40,358 bases of DNA from Comamonadaceae bacterium (GTDB lineage: Bacteria; Pseudomonadota; Gammaproteobacteria; Burkholderiales; Burkholderiaceae_C), in assembly GCA_023259355.1 (NCBI GenBank), contig JAHFQI010000011.1:1-40358 (forward strand), read 5' to 3'. The translations under genes were made by a program, and so were the position numbers. Below the pieces are notes generated by a model. It did not search any database. It worked only from the letters and a program-made list of their open reading frames with translations, and had not been told where the DNA came from. Positions 23,830 through 31,736 of the stretch are shown here, piece after piece. Numbering within the stretch: the stretch's first letter is position 1; each line of letters opens with the position of its first letter.

Positions 23830-26745
23830 ATGCAAATCGCTTTGAACACACCTTCGGCCCCCTCCAGCCACTTCACTGGCGCCACCGACGCCGGCATCGC
23901 CGGGCAGGCTGCCAGCCCCTCGCTGGCGAACTACCAGATCATTCGCCGCAACGGCGCGGTCGTGCCGTTTGCCCCCGACAAGATTGCGATCGCGATGATG
24001 AAGGCTTTCCTGGCCGTTCATGGCACCCAGGGCGCAGCCTCGGCCAGCGTGCGCGAGGTGGTGGACAACCTGACCCAGGCGGTGGTGCGCGCGCTGATGC
24101 GCTCGCGTCCGGGTGGCGGCACGTTCCACATCGAAGACGTGCAGGACCAGGTCGAACTCGGGCTGATGCGCGGTGGCCACCACGAGATCGCCCGCGCCTA
24201 TGTGCTGTACCGCGAACGCCGCACCCAGGAACGTGCCCACCAGGCCACCACCGAGGCCGCTCGCACGCCCACGCCCACGCTACACGTGATGGATGGCGGC
24301 CAGCGTGTCGCACTCGACCTGAACCAGCTCAAGGGCTTGATCGAGTCGGCCTGCGCCGGCCTCGGCGCCGACGTCAAGCCCGACCCCATCGTTTCGGAAA
24401 CCATGCGCAACCTGTATGACGGCGTGCCCATGGACGAGGTCTACAAGGCGTCAATCCTGGCCGCCCGGACACTGATTGAAAAAGACCCTGACTACACCTA
24501 CGCGACCGCGCGCCTGCTGTTGCACACCATCGCCAAGGAAGTGCTCGGCGCCGACGTGATCCAGGGCGGCCTGGCCGAGCGCTACGCGGACTATTTCCCG
24601 CAGTTCATCAAGAAGGGCGTGGACAACGAGTTGCTGGACGAGAAGCTGCTGCAGTTTGACCTGCAGCGCCTGGGCGCGGCGCTCAAGGCCGACCGTGACC
24701 TGAAGTTTGACTACCTCGGTCTGCAGACGCTCTACGACCGCTACTTCCTGCACGTGCGCAAGACCCGCATTGAATTGCCTCAGGCCTTCTTCATGCGCGT
24801 GGCCATGGGCCTGTCGCTCAATGAAGTCGACCGCGAGGCGCGCGCCATCGAGTTCTACGAGGTGCTGTCGAGCTTCGACTTCATGTCCAGCACACCCACG
24901 CTGTTCAACGCCGGCACGCTGCGCTCGCAGCTGTCGTCCTGCTACCTGACCACCGTGCCCGACGACCTGGACGGCATCTATGAGTCGATCAAGGAAAACG
25001 CACTGCTGTCCAAGTTCGCCGGCGGCCTGGGCAACGACTGGACCCGTGTGCGCGCCCTGGGCTCGCACATCAAGGGCACCAACGGCGAGTCGCAGGGCGT
25101 GGTGCCGTTCCTGAAAGTGGTCAACGACACGGCCGTGGCGGTGAACCAGGGCGGCAAGCGCAAGGGTGCAGTCTGCACCTACCTCGAAACCTGGCACCTC
25201 GACATCGAGGAGTTCCTGGAGCTGCGCAAGAACACCGGCGACGACCGCCGCCGCACGCACGACATGAACACGGCCAACTGGATTCCCGACCTGTTCATGC
25301 GCCGCGTCATGGAAAAGGGCGAGTGGACGCTGTTCTCCCCGTCCAATGTGCCCGACCTGCACGACAAGTTTGGCGCCGACTTCGAGAAGGCCTACGTGGC
25401 CTACGAAGAGAAGGCGCGCCGTGGCGAGATCAAGCCCAGCAAGACGGTGCCCGCCACCGACATGTGGCGCAAGATGCTGTCGATGCTGTTTGAGACCGGC
25501 CATCCCTGGATCACCTTCAAGGATGCCTGCAACGTGCGTTCGCCGCAGCAGCATGTGGGCGTCGTGCACTCGTCCAATCTGTGCACCGAGATCACGCTCA
25601 ACACCAGCGACACCGAAACCGCCGTCTGCAACCTCGGCTCGATCAACCTGCTGCAGCACATCAAGAACGGCCAGATCGACCACGCGAAGCTCCAGAAAAC
25701 CGTAACCACGGCCATGCGCATGCTGGACAACGTCATCGACATCAACTACTACGCCGTCAAGAAGGCCCGCGACTCGAATCTGCGCCACCGCCCCGTGGGC
25801 CTCGGTCTCATGGGTTTCCAGGACAGCCTGTACGAACTGCACACGCCCTACGCCTCCGCTGAAGCCGTGGCGTTCGCCGACCAGTCCATGGAAGCCATCT
25901 GCTACTACGCGTACTGGGCCTCGACCGAACTGGCCCGCGAGCGCGGCAAGTACGCCAGCTACAAGGGCTCGCTGTGGGACCAGGGCATCCTGCCGCTCGA
26001 CACGCTCGATCTGCTCGCGCGGGAGCGCGGCGGCTATGTCGAAGTGGACCGCAGTGCAACGCTCGACTGGGATGCGCTGCGCAAGAAGATCGCCCAGGAC
26101 GGCATGCGCAACTCCAACTGCGTGGCCATCGCCCCCACCGCCACGATCTCCAACATCATCGGCGTGGACGCATCCATCGAGCCCTGCTTCGGCAACCTGT
26201 CGGTCAAGTCCAACCTGTCGGGCGAGTTCACGGTCATCAATGGCTACCTCGTGCGCGACCTCAAGCGCCTGGGCCTGTGGGACGACGTGATGGTCATGGA
26301 CCTCAAGCACTTCGACGGTTCGCTGCGTCCCATCGACCGTGTGCCCCAGGAGATCAAGGCCCTCTATGCCACCGCGTTCGAGGTCGAACCGCAGTGGCTC
26401 GTGGAGGCCGCGGCACGGCGCCAGAAATGGATTGACCAGGCGCAGTCGCTCAACATCTACATGGCTGGCGCCTCCGGCAAGAAGCTCGACGACACCTACA
26501 AACTGGCCTGGGTCAGCGGGCTGAAGACCACCTACTACCTGCGCACCATGGGTGCGACCCACGCAGAGAAATCCACCGTGAAAGCAGGGCGCCTGAACGC
26601 CGTGTCATCGGGCGGCGAATCTCAAGGCGGGGTCAGTGCACTGGAAGCCGCCGCAGCGGCCGCGCAAGCCCAGATGAATGCAGCGCCCGCGACCGACATC
26701 AAGTTCTGTGCGATCGATGACCCGGGCTGCGAAGCCTGTCAGTGA
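23830..26745 (+). CDS. nrdA: Class Ia ribonucleoside-diphosphate reductase, alpha subunit
   Basis: A 971-residue NrdA, longer than E. coli NrdA (761). The extra N-terminal part looks like two ATP-cone regions: the first about residues 37-130 (IIRRNGAVVPFAPDKIAIAM), the second about 155-245 with LHVMDGGQRVALDLNQLK, as in Pseudomonas NrdA. The catalytic barrel has SQLSSCYLTTVPDDLDG and SSNLCTEITLNTSDTETAVCNLGSIN with the active-site Cys and Glu. The C-terminal shuttle cysteines are Cys967 and Cys970. The enzyme reduces NDPs to dNDPs. GAGGA precedes the ATG. Two NrdR boxes control the promoter, and nrdB follows. Confidence 0.96.
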   Translation: MQIALNTPSAPSSHFTGATDAGIAGQAASPSLANYQIIRRNGAVVPFAPDKIAIAMMKAFLAVHGTQGAASASVREVVDNLTQAVVRALMRSRPGGGTFHIEDVQDQVELGLMRGGHHEIARAYVLYRERRTQERAHQATTEAARTPTPTLHVMDGGQRVALDLNQLKGLIESACAGLGADVKPDPIVSETMRNLYDGVPMDEVYKASILAARTLIEKDPDYTYATARLLLHTIAKEVLGADVIQGGLAERYADYFPQFIKKGVDNELLDEKLLQFDLQRLGAALKADRDLKFDYLGLQTLYDRYFLHVRKTRIELPQAFFMRVAMGLSLNEVDREARAIEFYEVLSSFDFMSSTPTLFNAGTLRSQLSSCYLTTVPDDLDGIYESIKENALLSKFAGGLGNDWTRVRALGSHIKGTNGESQGVVPFLKVVNDTAVAVNQGGKRKGAVCTYLETWHLDIEEFLELRKNTGDDRRRTHDMNTANWIPDLFMRRVMEKGEWTLFSPSNVPDLHDKFGADFEKAYVAYEEKARRGEIKPSKTVPATDMWRKMLSMLFETGHPWITFKDACNVRSPQQHVGVVHSSNLCTEITLNTSDTETAVCNLGSINLLQHIKNGQIDHAKLQKTVTTAMRMLDNVIDINYYAVKKARDSNLRHRPVGLGLMGFQDSLYELHTPYASAEAVAFADQSMEAICYYAYWASTELARERGKYASYKGSLWDQGILPLDTLDLLARERGGYVEVDRSATLDWDALRKKIAQDGMRNSNCVAIAPTATISNIIGVDASIEPCFGNLSVKSNLSGEFTVINGYLVRDLKRLGLWDDVMVMDLKHFDGSLRPIDRVPQEIKALYATAFEVEPQWLVEAAARRQKWIDQAQSLNIYMAGASGKKLDDTYKLAWVSGLKTTYYLRTMGATHAEKSTVKAGRLNAVSSGGESQGGVSALEAAAAAAQAQMNAAPATDIKFCAIDDPGCEACQ

Positions 26746-26777
26746 TTCACGATGCGATAGCGCAACAAAGCGGGCGG

Positions 26778-26809
26778 CGATGTGAATGAACCCTTTGCAA
26801 TTCACATCG
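26778..26809 (+). repeat. Hairpin between nrdA and nrdB
   Basis: CGATGTGAAT (26778-26787) and ATTCACATCG (26800-26809) form a perfect 10-bp stem with a 12-base loop. It has no real U-tract, so it could be an RNA stability or processing element, or a DNA operator across the nrdB -35. Confidence 0.6.
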
Positions 26810-26822
26810 TTGCTTTCATAAT
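26795..26822 (+). promoter_or_regulatory. Possible separate nrdB promoter
   Basis: TTGCAA (26795-26800), 16 bases and CATAAT (26817-26822) lie just upstream of nrdB; transcription would start about 13 bases before the ATG. The right arm of the hairpin at 26778-26809 overlaps the -35. This is a candidate only. Confidence 0.4.
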
Positions 26823-26841
26823 TTGACCACTGGAATTTTCT

Positions 26842-28059
26842 ATGTTGACCTGGGACGAAGAAGTCACACCGTCGTTGCAACCTGCACTGCAACCCCCCCT
26901 CATCAGCGGCAGCGCCAACCACCGCTCGCCGGAGTTCCCGTCACTGTCTCCTTCCCTGCCTTCCGCCACCCGGACGCTTGACGATGGCGCCACTGTCGCC
27001 GCGCATCCAGCCGCCGGTGAGGTGAGCCCCACGCAGGCACCGCGCCGTGTCAGGGCCGCCGACAAGCGCATCATCAACGGCCAGACCGACGTCAACCAGC
27101 TGGTGCCGTTCAAGTACAAGTGGGCTTGGGAAAAGTACCTCGCCACCTGCGCCAATCACTGGATGCCGCAGGAAGTGAACATGAACCGCGACATCGCACT
27201 CTGGAAAGACCCGAACGGTTTGACCGAAGACGAGCGTCGCATCATCAAGCGCAATCTGGGCTTCTTCGTCACCGCCGATTCGCTGGCCGCCAATAACATT
27301 GTGCTCGGCACCTACCGCCACATCACGGCGCCCGAGTGCCGCCAGTTCCTGCTGCGTCAGGCCTTTGAGGAAGCCATCCACACGCACGCCTACCAGTACA
27401 TCGTGGAGTCACTCGGCCTGGATGAAGGCGAGATTTTCAACGCCTACAACGAAGTGCCGTCGATCCGCAACAAGGACCAGTTCCTGATCCCCTTCATCGA
27501 GGCGATCATGAATCCGGACTTCAAGACCGGCACGATGGAAAACGACCAGACGCTGCTCAAGTCGCTGATCGTGTTCGCCTGCCTGATGGAAGGCCTGTTC
27601 TTCTATGTCGGCTTCACGCAGATCCTGGCGCTGGGCCGGCAGAACAAGATGACGGGTGCCGCCGAGCAGTACCAGTACATCCTGCGCGACGAGTCCATGC
27701 ACTGCAACTTCGGCATCGACCTGATCAACCAGCTCAAACTGGAAAACCCCCAGCTGTGGACGCCCGAGTTCAAGGCCGAGATCAAGGCCTTGTTCATGAA
27801 GGCCGTCGAGCTGGAATACCAGTACGCCGAAGACACCATGCCGCGCGGTGTTCTCGGCATGAACGCGTCCATGTTCAAGGGTTACCTGCGCTACATCGCC
27901 AACCGGCGCGCGACGCAGATCGGGCTGGAAGCCCTGTTTCCCAATGAGGAAAATCCCTTCCCGTGGATGAGCGAAATGATTGACCTGAAGAAAGAGCGCA
28001 ACTTCTTCGAAACCCGGGTGCTGGAGTACCAGTCGGGTGGCGCGCTTTCATGGGATTGA
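26842..28059 (+). CDS. nrdB: Class Ia ribonucleoside-diphosphate reductase, beta subunit
   Basis: A 405-residue NrdB. It houses the diiron centre and tyrosyl radical that start reduction in NrdA. Residues 1-75 are a low-complexity Pro/Ser extension not seen in E. coli NrdB. The core has [12 protein letters not shown] with Glu177 and His180 as iron ligands and Tyr184 as the radical tyrosine (spacing as in E. coli E115, H118, Y122), and DESMHCNFG for the second iron. It follows nrdA with a 96-base gap and is probably cotranscribed, with a possible promoter of its own. Confidence 0.95.
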   Translation: MLTWDEEVTPSLQPALQPPLISGSANHRSPEFPSLSPSLPSATRTLDDGATVAAHPAAGEVSPTQAPRRVRAADKRIINGQTDVNQLVPFKYKWAWEKYLATCANHWMPQEVNMNRDIALWKDPNGLTEDERRIIKRNLGFFVTADSLAANNIVLGTYRHITAPECRQFLLRQAFEEAIHTHAYQYIVESLGLDEGEIFNAYNEVPSIRNKDQFLIPFIEAIMNPDFKTGTMENDQTLLKSLIVFACLMEGLFFYVGFTQILALGRQNKMTGAAEQYQYILRDESMHCNFGIDLINQLKLENPQLWTPEFKAEIKALFMKAVELEYQYAEDTMPRGVLGMNASMFKGYLRYIANRRATQIGLEALFPNEENPFPWMSEMIDLKKERNFFETRVLEYQSGGALSWD

Positions 28060-28085
28060 TGAATTGAATATGGCTTCAAGACATG

Positions 28086-28128
28086 CACAGAGCCCGAACC
28101 GCACCGCAGAGTGCCGGTCTGCTCTGTG
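28086..28128 (+). terminator. Hairpin after nrdB, weak terminator
   Basis: CACAGAGC (28086-28093) pairs with GCTCTGTG (28121-28128), and the loop contains a further nested stem (ACCGCAC against GTGCCGGT with one bulge). Only a short T-containing stretch follows, so termination may be partial. Confidence 0.45.
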
Positions 28129-28136
28129 TTTCCGTG

Positions 28137-28170
28137 TTCATGGTGTTGGGTTTGCGCCCAGCACCATGAA
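28137..28170 (+). repeat. Long hairpin between nrdB and the histone-like gene
   Basis: The 14-base arms 28137-28150 and 28157-28170 pair completely (one G-T), with a 6-base loop. The core is CATGGTGTTGGG/CCCAGCACCATG. No U-tract follows. It lies 72 bases before the histone-like ATG. Confidence 0.7.
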
Positions 28171-28242
28171 TCGCTTTGTGCGGTCCAACAGGCACGAAGT
28201 GTTTCCCCCTGTTGATATGTCAACTTGATCAAGGAGAAAACC

Positions 28243-28683
28243 ATGGCAACTGCGAAGAAAGCCGCCGCACCGGCGAAGAAAGCTGCACCGGCGAAGAAAG
28301 CCGCCGCACCAGCTAAGAAAGCCGCACCGGCGAAGAAGGCTGCTGCGCCAGCCAAGAAAGCTGCACCGGCGAAGAAGGCTGCTGCACCAGCTAAGAAAGC
28401 TGCACCGGCGAAGAAGGCTGCTGCACCAGCTAAGAAAGCCGCACCGGCGAAGAAGGCTGCTGCACCAGCTAAGAAAGCCGCACCGGCGAAGAAGGCTGCC
28501 CCGGCGAAGAAGGCCGCCGCCGCCAAAAAGCCCGCAGCGACCAAGCCCGCCGCCAAGAAAGCAGCCAAAAAGCCGGCTGCGAAGAAAGCCGCGAAAGCAC
28601 CCGCTGCCCCTGCCGCTCCGGCCGCGCAAACCACGCTGAACCCGCAGGCCGCATGGCCATTTCCCACGGCCAGCAAGCCCTGA
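28243..28683 (+). CDS. Histone H1-like Ala/Lys/Pro-repeat DNA-binding protein
   Basis: A 146-residue, highly basic protein made almost wholly of alternating AAAPAKK and AAPAKK units, followed by AAKKP-type repeats and a non-repetitive tail (TTLNPQAAWPFPTASKP). Such proteins resemble the C-terminal tail of eukaryotic histone H1 and bind DNA by charge; in Burkholderiales they are common nucleoid proteins. AAGGAG lies 6 bases before the ATG, which decides this start over one 18 bases upstream. A strong terminator follows. The repeat is a 39-base DNA unit, so copy number may differ between strains. The antisense frame over the repeats is an artefact. Confidence 0.9.
   Translation: MATAKKAAAPAKKAAPAKKAAAPAKKAAPAKKAAAPAKKAAPAKKAAAPAKKAAPAKKAAAPAKKAAPAKKAAAPAKKAAPAKKAAPAKKAAAAKKPAATKPAAKKAAKKPAAKKAAKAPAAPAAPAAQTTLNPQAAWPFPTASKP
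28261..28494 (+). repeat. Six tandem 39-bp repeats inside the histone-like gene
   Basis: Six in-frame copies of the 13-residue unit AAAPAKKAAPAKK. Copies differ mainly at third codon positions (GCC/GCT, CCG/CCA, AAA/AAG). A partial AAPAKK copy follows at 28495-28512. Confidence 0.9.
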
Positions 28684-28704
28684 GCTTGAGCGTTCGATCG
28701 CGTC

Positions 28705-28735
28705 AAACCCGGTGTCGAAAGGCACCGGGTTTTTT
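28705..28735 (+). terminator. Rho-independent terminator of the histone-like gene
   Basis: AAACCCGGTG (28705-28714) and CACCGGGTTT (28723-28732) form a 10-bp stem with an 8-base loop, and a run of T residues covers 28730-28735. It lies 21 bases after the stop codon. Confidence 0.92.
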
Positions 28736-28766
28736 CATTGGGCCACCCGTGTAGGGCGCCACGCCG

Positions 28767-29660
28767 TCAGTCGTTCAGGATGACGCTGTAGTTTTGGGGT
28801 CCGCGCTGGGCAATCTTGAGGGCGCCGATGCGGTTGCCCAATGCCGCGCATTCCGGCAAGGCCCATCCCAGTTCCAGCCCATACAGCAGCGCCCCCCGCC
28901 AGGCATCACCGCAACCGGTCGGATCGACCACGGCGGCCGCCTTGACCGGTGGCACATGGATCTTCTCGCCGTCCGTCCAGACTTCACAGCCCTCCGCGCC
29001 CAATGTCACCACCAGCCCGCGCGCGCGGCGCGAAATTTCCGCCAGGCTCAAGCCCGTGCGCTCGCACAGCATCTTGCCTTCGTAGTCATTGACGGTCACC
29101 CATGTCGCCTGCTCGATGAAACGTGCGAGCTCCGGTCCATCAAACATGGGCAGCCCCTGCCCGGGATCAAACACAAAGGGAATGCCTGCCGCCCGGAACT
29201 GCTCGGCATGCTGCAACATCGCATCGCGACCATCGGGAGAGATGATGCCCAGCTTGATGTCGCCGCGCGGCGCAATCTGGGTGACATGTGCCTGCATCAT
29301 GGCACCGGGGTGGAACGCGGTGATCTGGTTGTTGTCGCGGTCCGTCATGATCATGGCCTGCGCCGTGTAGGTGTCAGTGACCTCGCGAACGAACTCCGTG
29401 CTGATGCCCAGGGTCTCCAGGCGCTGCCGGTAATCGGCGCCATCGTTACCCAGGGTCGCCATGGGCAGAGGGGTTCCCCCCAGGGCCTTCAGGCTGTATG
29501 CGATGTTGCCGGCGCAGCCGCCGAAGTCGCGGCGCAAGCCCGGGACGAGAAAGGACACATTGAGGATGTGTAGCTGGTCGGGCAGGATCTGCTCGGCAAA
29601 CCGGCCCTCGAACGTCATGATGGTGTCAAAAGCCAGAGAGCCGCAAATCAAAGCTGCCAT
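28767..29660 (-). CDS. PfkB/ribokinase-family sugar or nucleoside kinase
   Basis: A 297-residue kinase. FGGCAGNIAYSLKALGG is the N-terminal PfkB signature, and DPTGCGDAWRGALLYGLELGW near the C-terminus carries the catalytic Asp and anion hole. The usual GAGD is GCGD here, an unusual but conservative change. Substrates of this branch include adenosine and other nucleosides; Burkholderia proteins of this general type are known as broad nucleoside kinases, so that is my first guess. The gene follows the DUF3426 gene by 35 bases on the same strand and converges on the histone-like gene. Confidence 0.85.
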   Translation of the reverse strand: MAALICGSLAFDTIMTFEGRFAEQILPDQLHILNVSFLVPGLRRDFGGCAGNIAYSLKALGGTPLPMATLGNDGADYRQRLETLGISTEFVREVTDTYTAQAMIMTDRDNNQITAFHPGAMMQAHVTQIAPRGDIKLGIISPDGRDAMLQHAEQFRAAGIPFVFDPGQGLPMFDGPELARFIEQATWVTVNDYEGKMLCERTGLSLAEISRRARGLVVTLGAEGCEVWTDGEKIHVPPVKAAAVVDPTGCGDAWRGALLYGLELGWALPECAALGNRIGALKIAQRGPQNYSVILND

Positions 29661-29695
29661 AAGTTGGTCGGGTTGAAATCAACCGGGTTGAAAAA

Positions 29696-30718
29696 TCAGG
29701 GATAAAAAGCCAGCAGACGGTAACCCGAGACACGGCCGGCGCCATTGGCATCCACGCTCATGTTCAGCACCGCGTTCCATTCACCGCGGGATGCCAACGA
29801 AGGGCCGGCACCAGCCTCCTCGGGCCGGAACACCCGACGCAGCACGGGCTGATCCTGGGTGTCCGTCAGCGTGAGTTCCAGGGCCGGCGTCGCCACCTCG
29901 ACGCCTGAAGTGTTCCGGATGGTGAACCCGAGACGGAACACATCGTTGCGCACCTTGTTGAAAGTCGAACTGTCGATCACCACCGACTCGATCTGTCGGG
30001 GCACGGCGATCGTGCAGCCCAACTGACCGCAAAGCCGCGCCAGCCAGGGCTTGAGCTCGGGCTCCAGCGCCGCCAGCCGGTCACGCTCATGAACCGCCAC
30101 CTGCACCACCAGAACTCCCGTCAGCAGCAAGGCACACGTGGCCAGCGCGATACGGACCACCGGCCGGCGCCAGAGCGCCTTGCGCCGCGCCTCGCGGACA
30201 AACGACACATCCTCGTCCAGGATCGAGTCCGGCACCGATATCACGGCCGCGGACGCCCCATCCCTATCGCGCTGCGCTTCCAGACGACGGCGGACGTCAT
30301 CGTCTGGCGAGTCGTCGCTGTATGGGGAAGAAGGCTCGAACTGGGATTCCGGGTTGACCAGCATGGCACCGGACGACACCGGCACCTCCAGGACGGGTTC
30401 GTCCGGCATCGATGCCAAAGGCGCTTCTTCGGGGACGACATCCGCATCGAGATGCACCTTCGCCAGCTCATCGACTGAACCTTCGGCCGCCACCGTGCCG
30501 GCGTCCACCTCGGCAATCTGGAGCGCCTGATCCTGTTCAACGGACGGCGGGGGTGGCGCTGGCGGCTCGCCCAGCGGACTCAAGGTCTGCAGATGACTTT
30601 GCGCATCAAACACTTCGCTGCAGTGTCCGCAGCGCACCCAGCCCTCGGAAATCCTGAGCTGATCGGGAACGACTTTGAACATCGTCCCGCAGGCAGGGCA
30701 GCGTGTGATCAGGCTCAT
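29696..30718 (-). CDS. DUF3426 zinc-ribbon membrane protein
   Basis: A 340-residue protein of three parts. The N-terminal MJ0042-type zinc ribbon has Cys7, Cys10, Cys30 and Cys33 (TRCPACGTMFKV and VRCGHCSEVFD). A long acidic, Pro-rich linker follows (about 41-180). One membrane helix spans 187-208 (VVRIALATCALLLTGVLVVQVA). The DUF3426 domain lies behind it, probably in the periplasm, with VVIDSSTFNKVRNDVFRLGFTIRN. The function is unknown. It follows prmA by 46 bases. A -10-like TACAAT lies 9 bases before the ATG. Confidence 0.88.
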   Translation of the reverse strand: MSLITRCPACGTMFKVVPDQLRISEGWVRCGHCSEVFDAQSHLQTLSPLGEPPAPPPPSVEQDQALQIAEVDAGTVAAEGSVDELAKVHLDADVVPEEAPLASMPDEPVLEVPVSSGAMLVNPESQFEPSSPYSDDSPDDDVRRRLEAQRDRDGASAAVISVPDSILDEDVSFVREARRKALWRRPVVRIALATCALLLTGVLVVQVAVHERDRLAALEPELKPWLARLCGQLGCTIAVPRQIESVVIDSSTFNKVRNDVFRLGFTIRNTSGVEVATPALELTLTDTQDQPVLRRVFRPEEAGAGPSLASRGEWNAVLNMSVDANGAGRVSGYRLLAFYP

Positions 30719-30727
30719 GTACGACGG

Positions 30728-30733
30728 ATTGTA
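30728..30733 (-). promoter_or_regulatory. -10-like TACAAT near the DUF3426 start
   Basis: The minus strand reads TACAAT ending 9 bases before the ATG at 30718. No ribosome site is present. The -35 is weak. It may give the gene its own leaderless transcript. Confidence 0.35.
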
Positions 30734-30764
30734 GGGTCTGGCCAGCCGCCCAAAGGCCCCGCGC

Positions 30765-31646
30765 TCAGCGGGTGGCGGTCATCAGGATCCAGCCGTCTTC
30801 GCAATCACTGACATCCAGCTTGACGTAGGGCGCGTAGGCGGCCTTCAACTCGTCGGCCTGGCGCTCCAGGATGCCGGCCAGCACCAGCGAGCCCCCTTCA
30901 GCGACGTGTGCGCACAGCAGCGGCGCCAGTACCTTGAGCGGCGTCGCCAGGATGTTGGCCAGGACGGTCTGGTACAGGCCCTGAGCCTGGTCCGGCAAGC
31001 CCGCTTTCAATTGCACGCCGTTGGCCTGCGCATTCAGGCGCGTGGACACCACGGCCGCCTCGTCAATGTCCACGGCATCGATGTCGGCCGCCCCGTATTT
31101 CGCGGCGCCAATCGCCAGGATGCCGGAGCCGCAACCATAGTCCAGCACCCGGCCCAGCGGGCTGGAGTGGCGCGCGATCCAGCGCAGGCACATGCGGGTG
31201 GTGGGGTGGGTGCCGGTACCAAACGCCAGTCCAGGGTCCAGCCGGATGATCTGCCGCGCCTGCGCCGGAACCTCGTGCCAGGTGGGCACGATCCAGAACT
31301 CAGGCGTTACTTCCACCGGGGCGAACTGCGACTGCGTCAGCCGCACCCAGTCCTGGTCGGGCACTTGCGTCACACCGAGCACCTGACAGCCCGCGAAGAA
31401 GTCCTGCGCGGCCAGCAGGGTCGCCGCCTCGCGCGCGGCCCCGTCCGTCGGGAACAGCGCCAGCATGCGTGAGCGCTGCCAGCCGTCCTTGGGCGGCGGC
31501 ATGCCGGGTTCGCCAAACAGCGCCTGCTCGGCATCGGTCTGGGCGTCGGCATCCTCCACCGAGACGCTCAACGCATCCAGCGCGTCCAGTGCATCACTGA
31601 CCGCTTCGACGCGGTCTTCCGGGCACATGAGGCAAAGCTCAAACAT
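30765..31646 (-). CDS. prmA: Ribosomal protein L11 methyltransferase
   Basis: A 293-residue SAM-dependent enzyme that trimethylates L11. The C-terminal Rossmann domain has LDPGLAFGTGTHPTTRMCL, VLDYGCGSGILAIGAAKYGA and NILATPLKVLAPLL, the last including the N-x-L-x-x-P-type substrate motif. The N-terminal substrate-binding domain begins MFELCLMCPEDRVEAVSD, which decides the start at 31646; 16 codons upstream are open but not family-like. It lies between accC (90 bases upstream) and the DUF3426 gene. The accBC-prmA order is common in beta- and gammaproteobacteria. Confidence 0.95.
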   Translation of the reverse strand: MFELCLMCPEDRVEAVSDALDALDALSVSVEDADAQTDAEQALFGEPGMPPPKDGWQRSRMLALFPTDGAAREAATLLAAQDFFAGCQVLGVTQVPDQDWVRLTQSQFAPVEVTPEFWIVPTWHEVPAQARQIIRLDPGLAFGTGTHPTTRMCLRWIARHSSPLGRVLDYGCGSGILAIGAAKYGAADIDAVDIDEAAVVSTRLNAQANGVQLKAGLPDQAQGLYQTVLANILATPLKVLAPLLCAHVAEGGSLVLAGILERQADELKAAYAPYVKLDVSDCEDGWILMTATR

Positions 31647-31736
31647 GAGGGGAACTCCCGTCGGCACGCCGTTGCGCGCCGGACCAGCCGTCAATGCCCG
31701 GCCGGCACGATCCGACCACCCCGATGGACGCCCGCA

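Noticed and set aside
24451-26562. 703-codon frame opposite nrdA
   Set aside because: Same shadow effect; nrdA has all catalytic motifs.
28211-28224. FNR-like TTGAT site upstream of the histone-like gene
   Set aside because: GTTGATATGTCAAC is palindromic but does not have the TTGAT-N4-ATCAA spacing.
28261-28512. CRISPR-like direct repeats
   Set aside because: The 39-bp units are contiguous without unique spacers and encode an in-frame repeat protein.
28138-28725. Gly/Cys/Arg- and Ala/Phe-repeat frames opposite the histone-like gene
   Set aside because: These come from reading the lysine/alanine repeats backwards. No start site or ribosome site is convincing.
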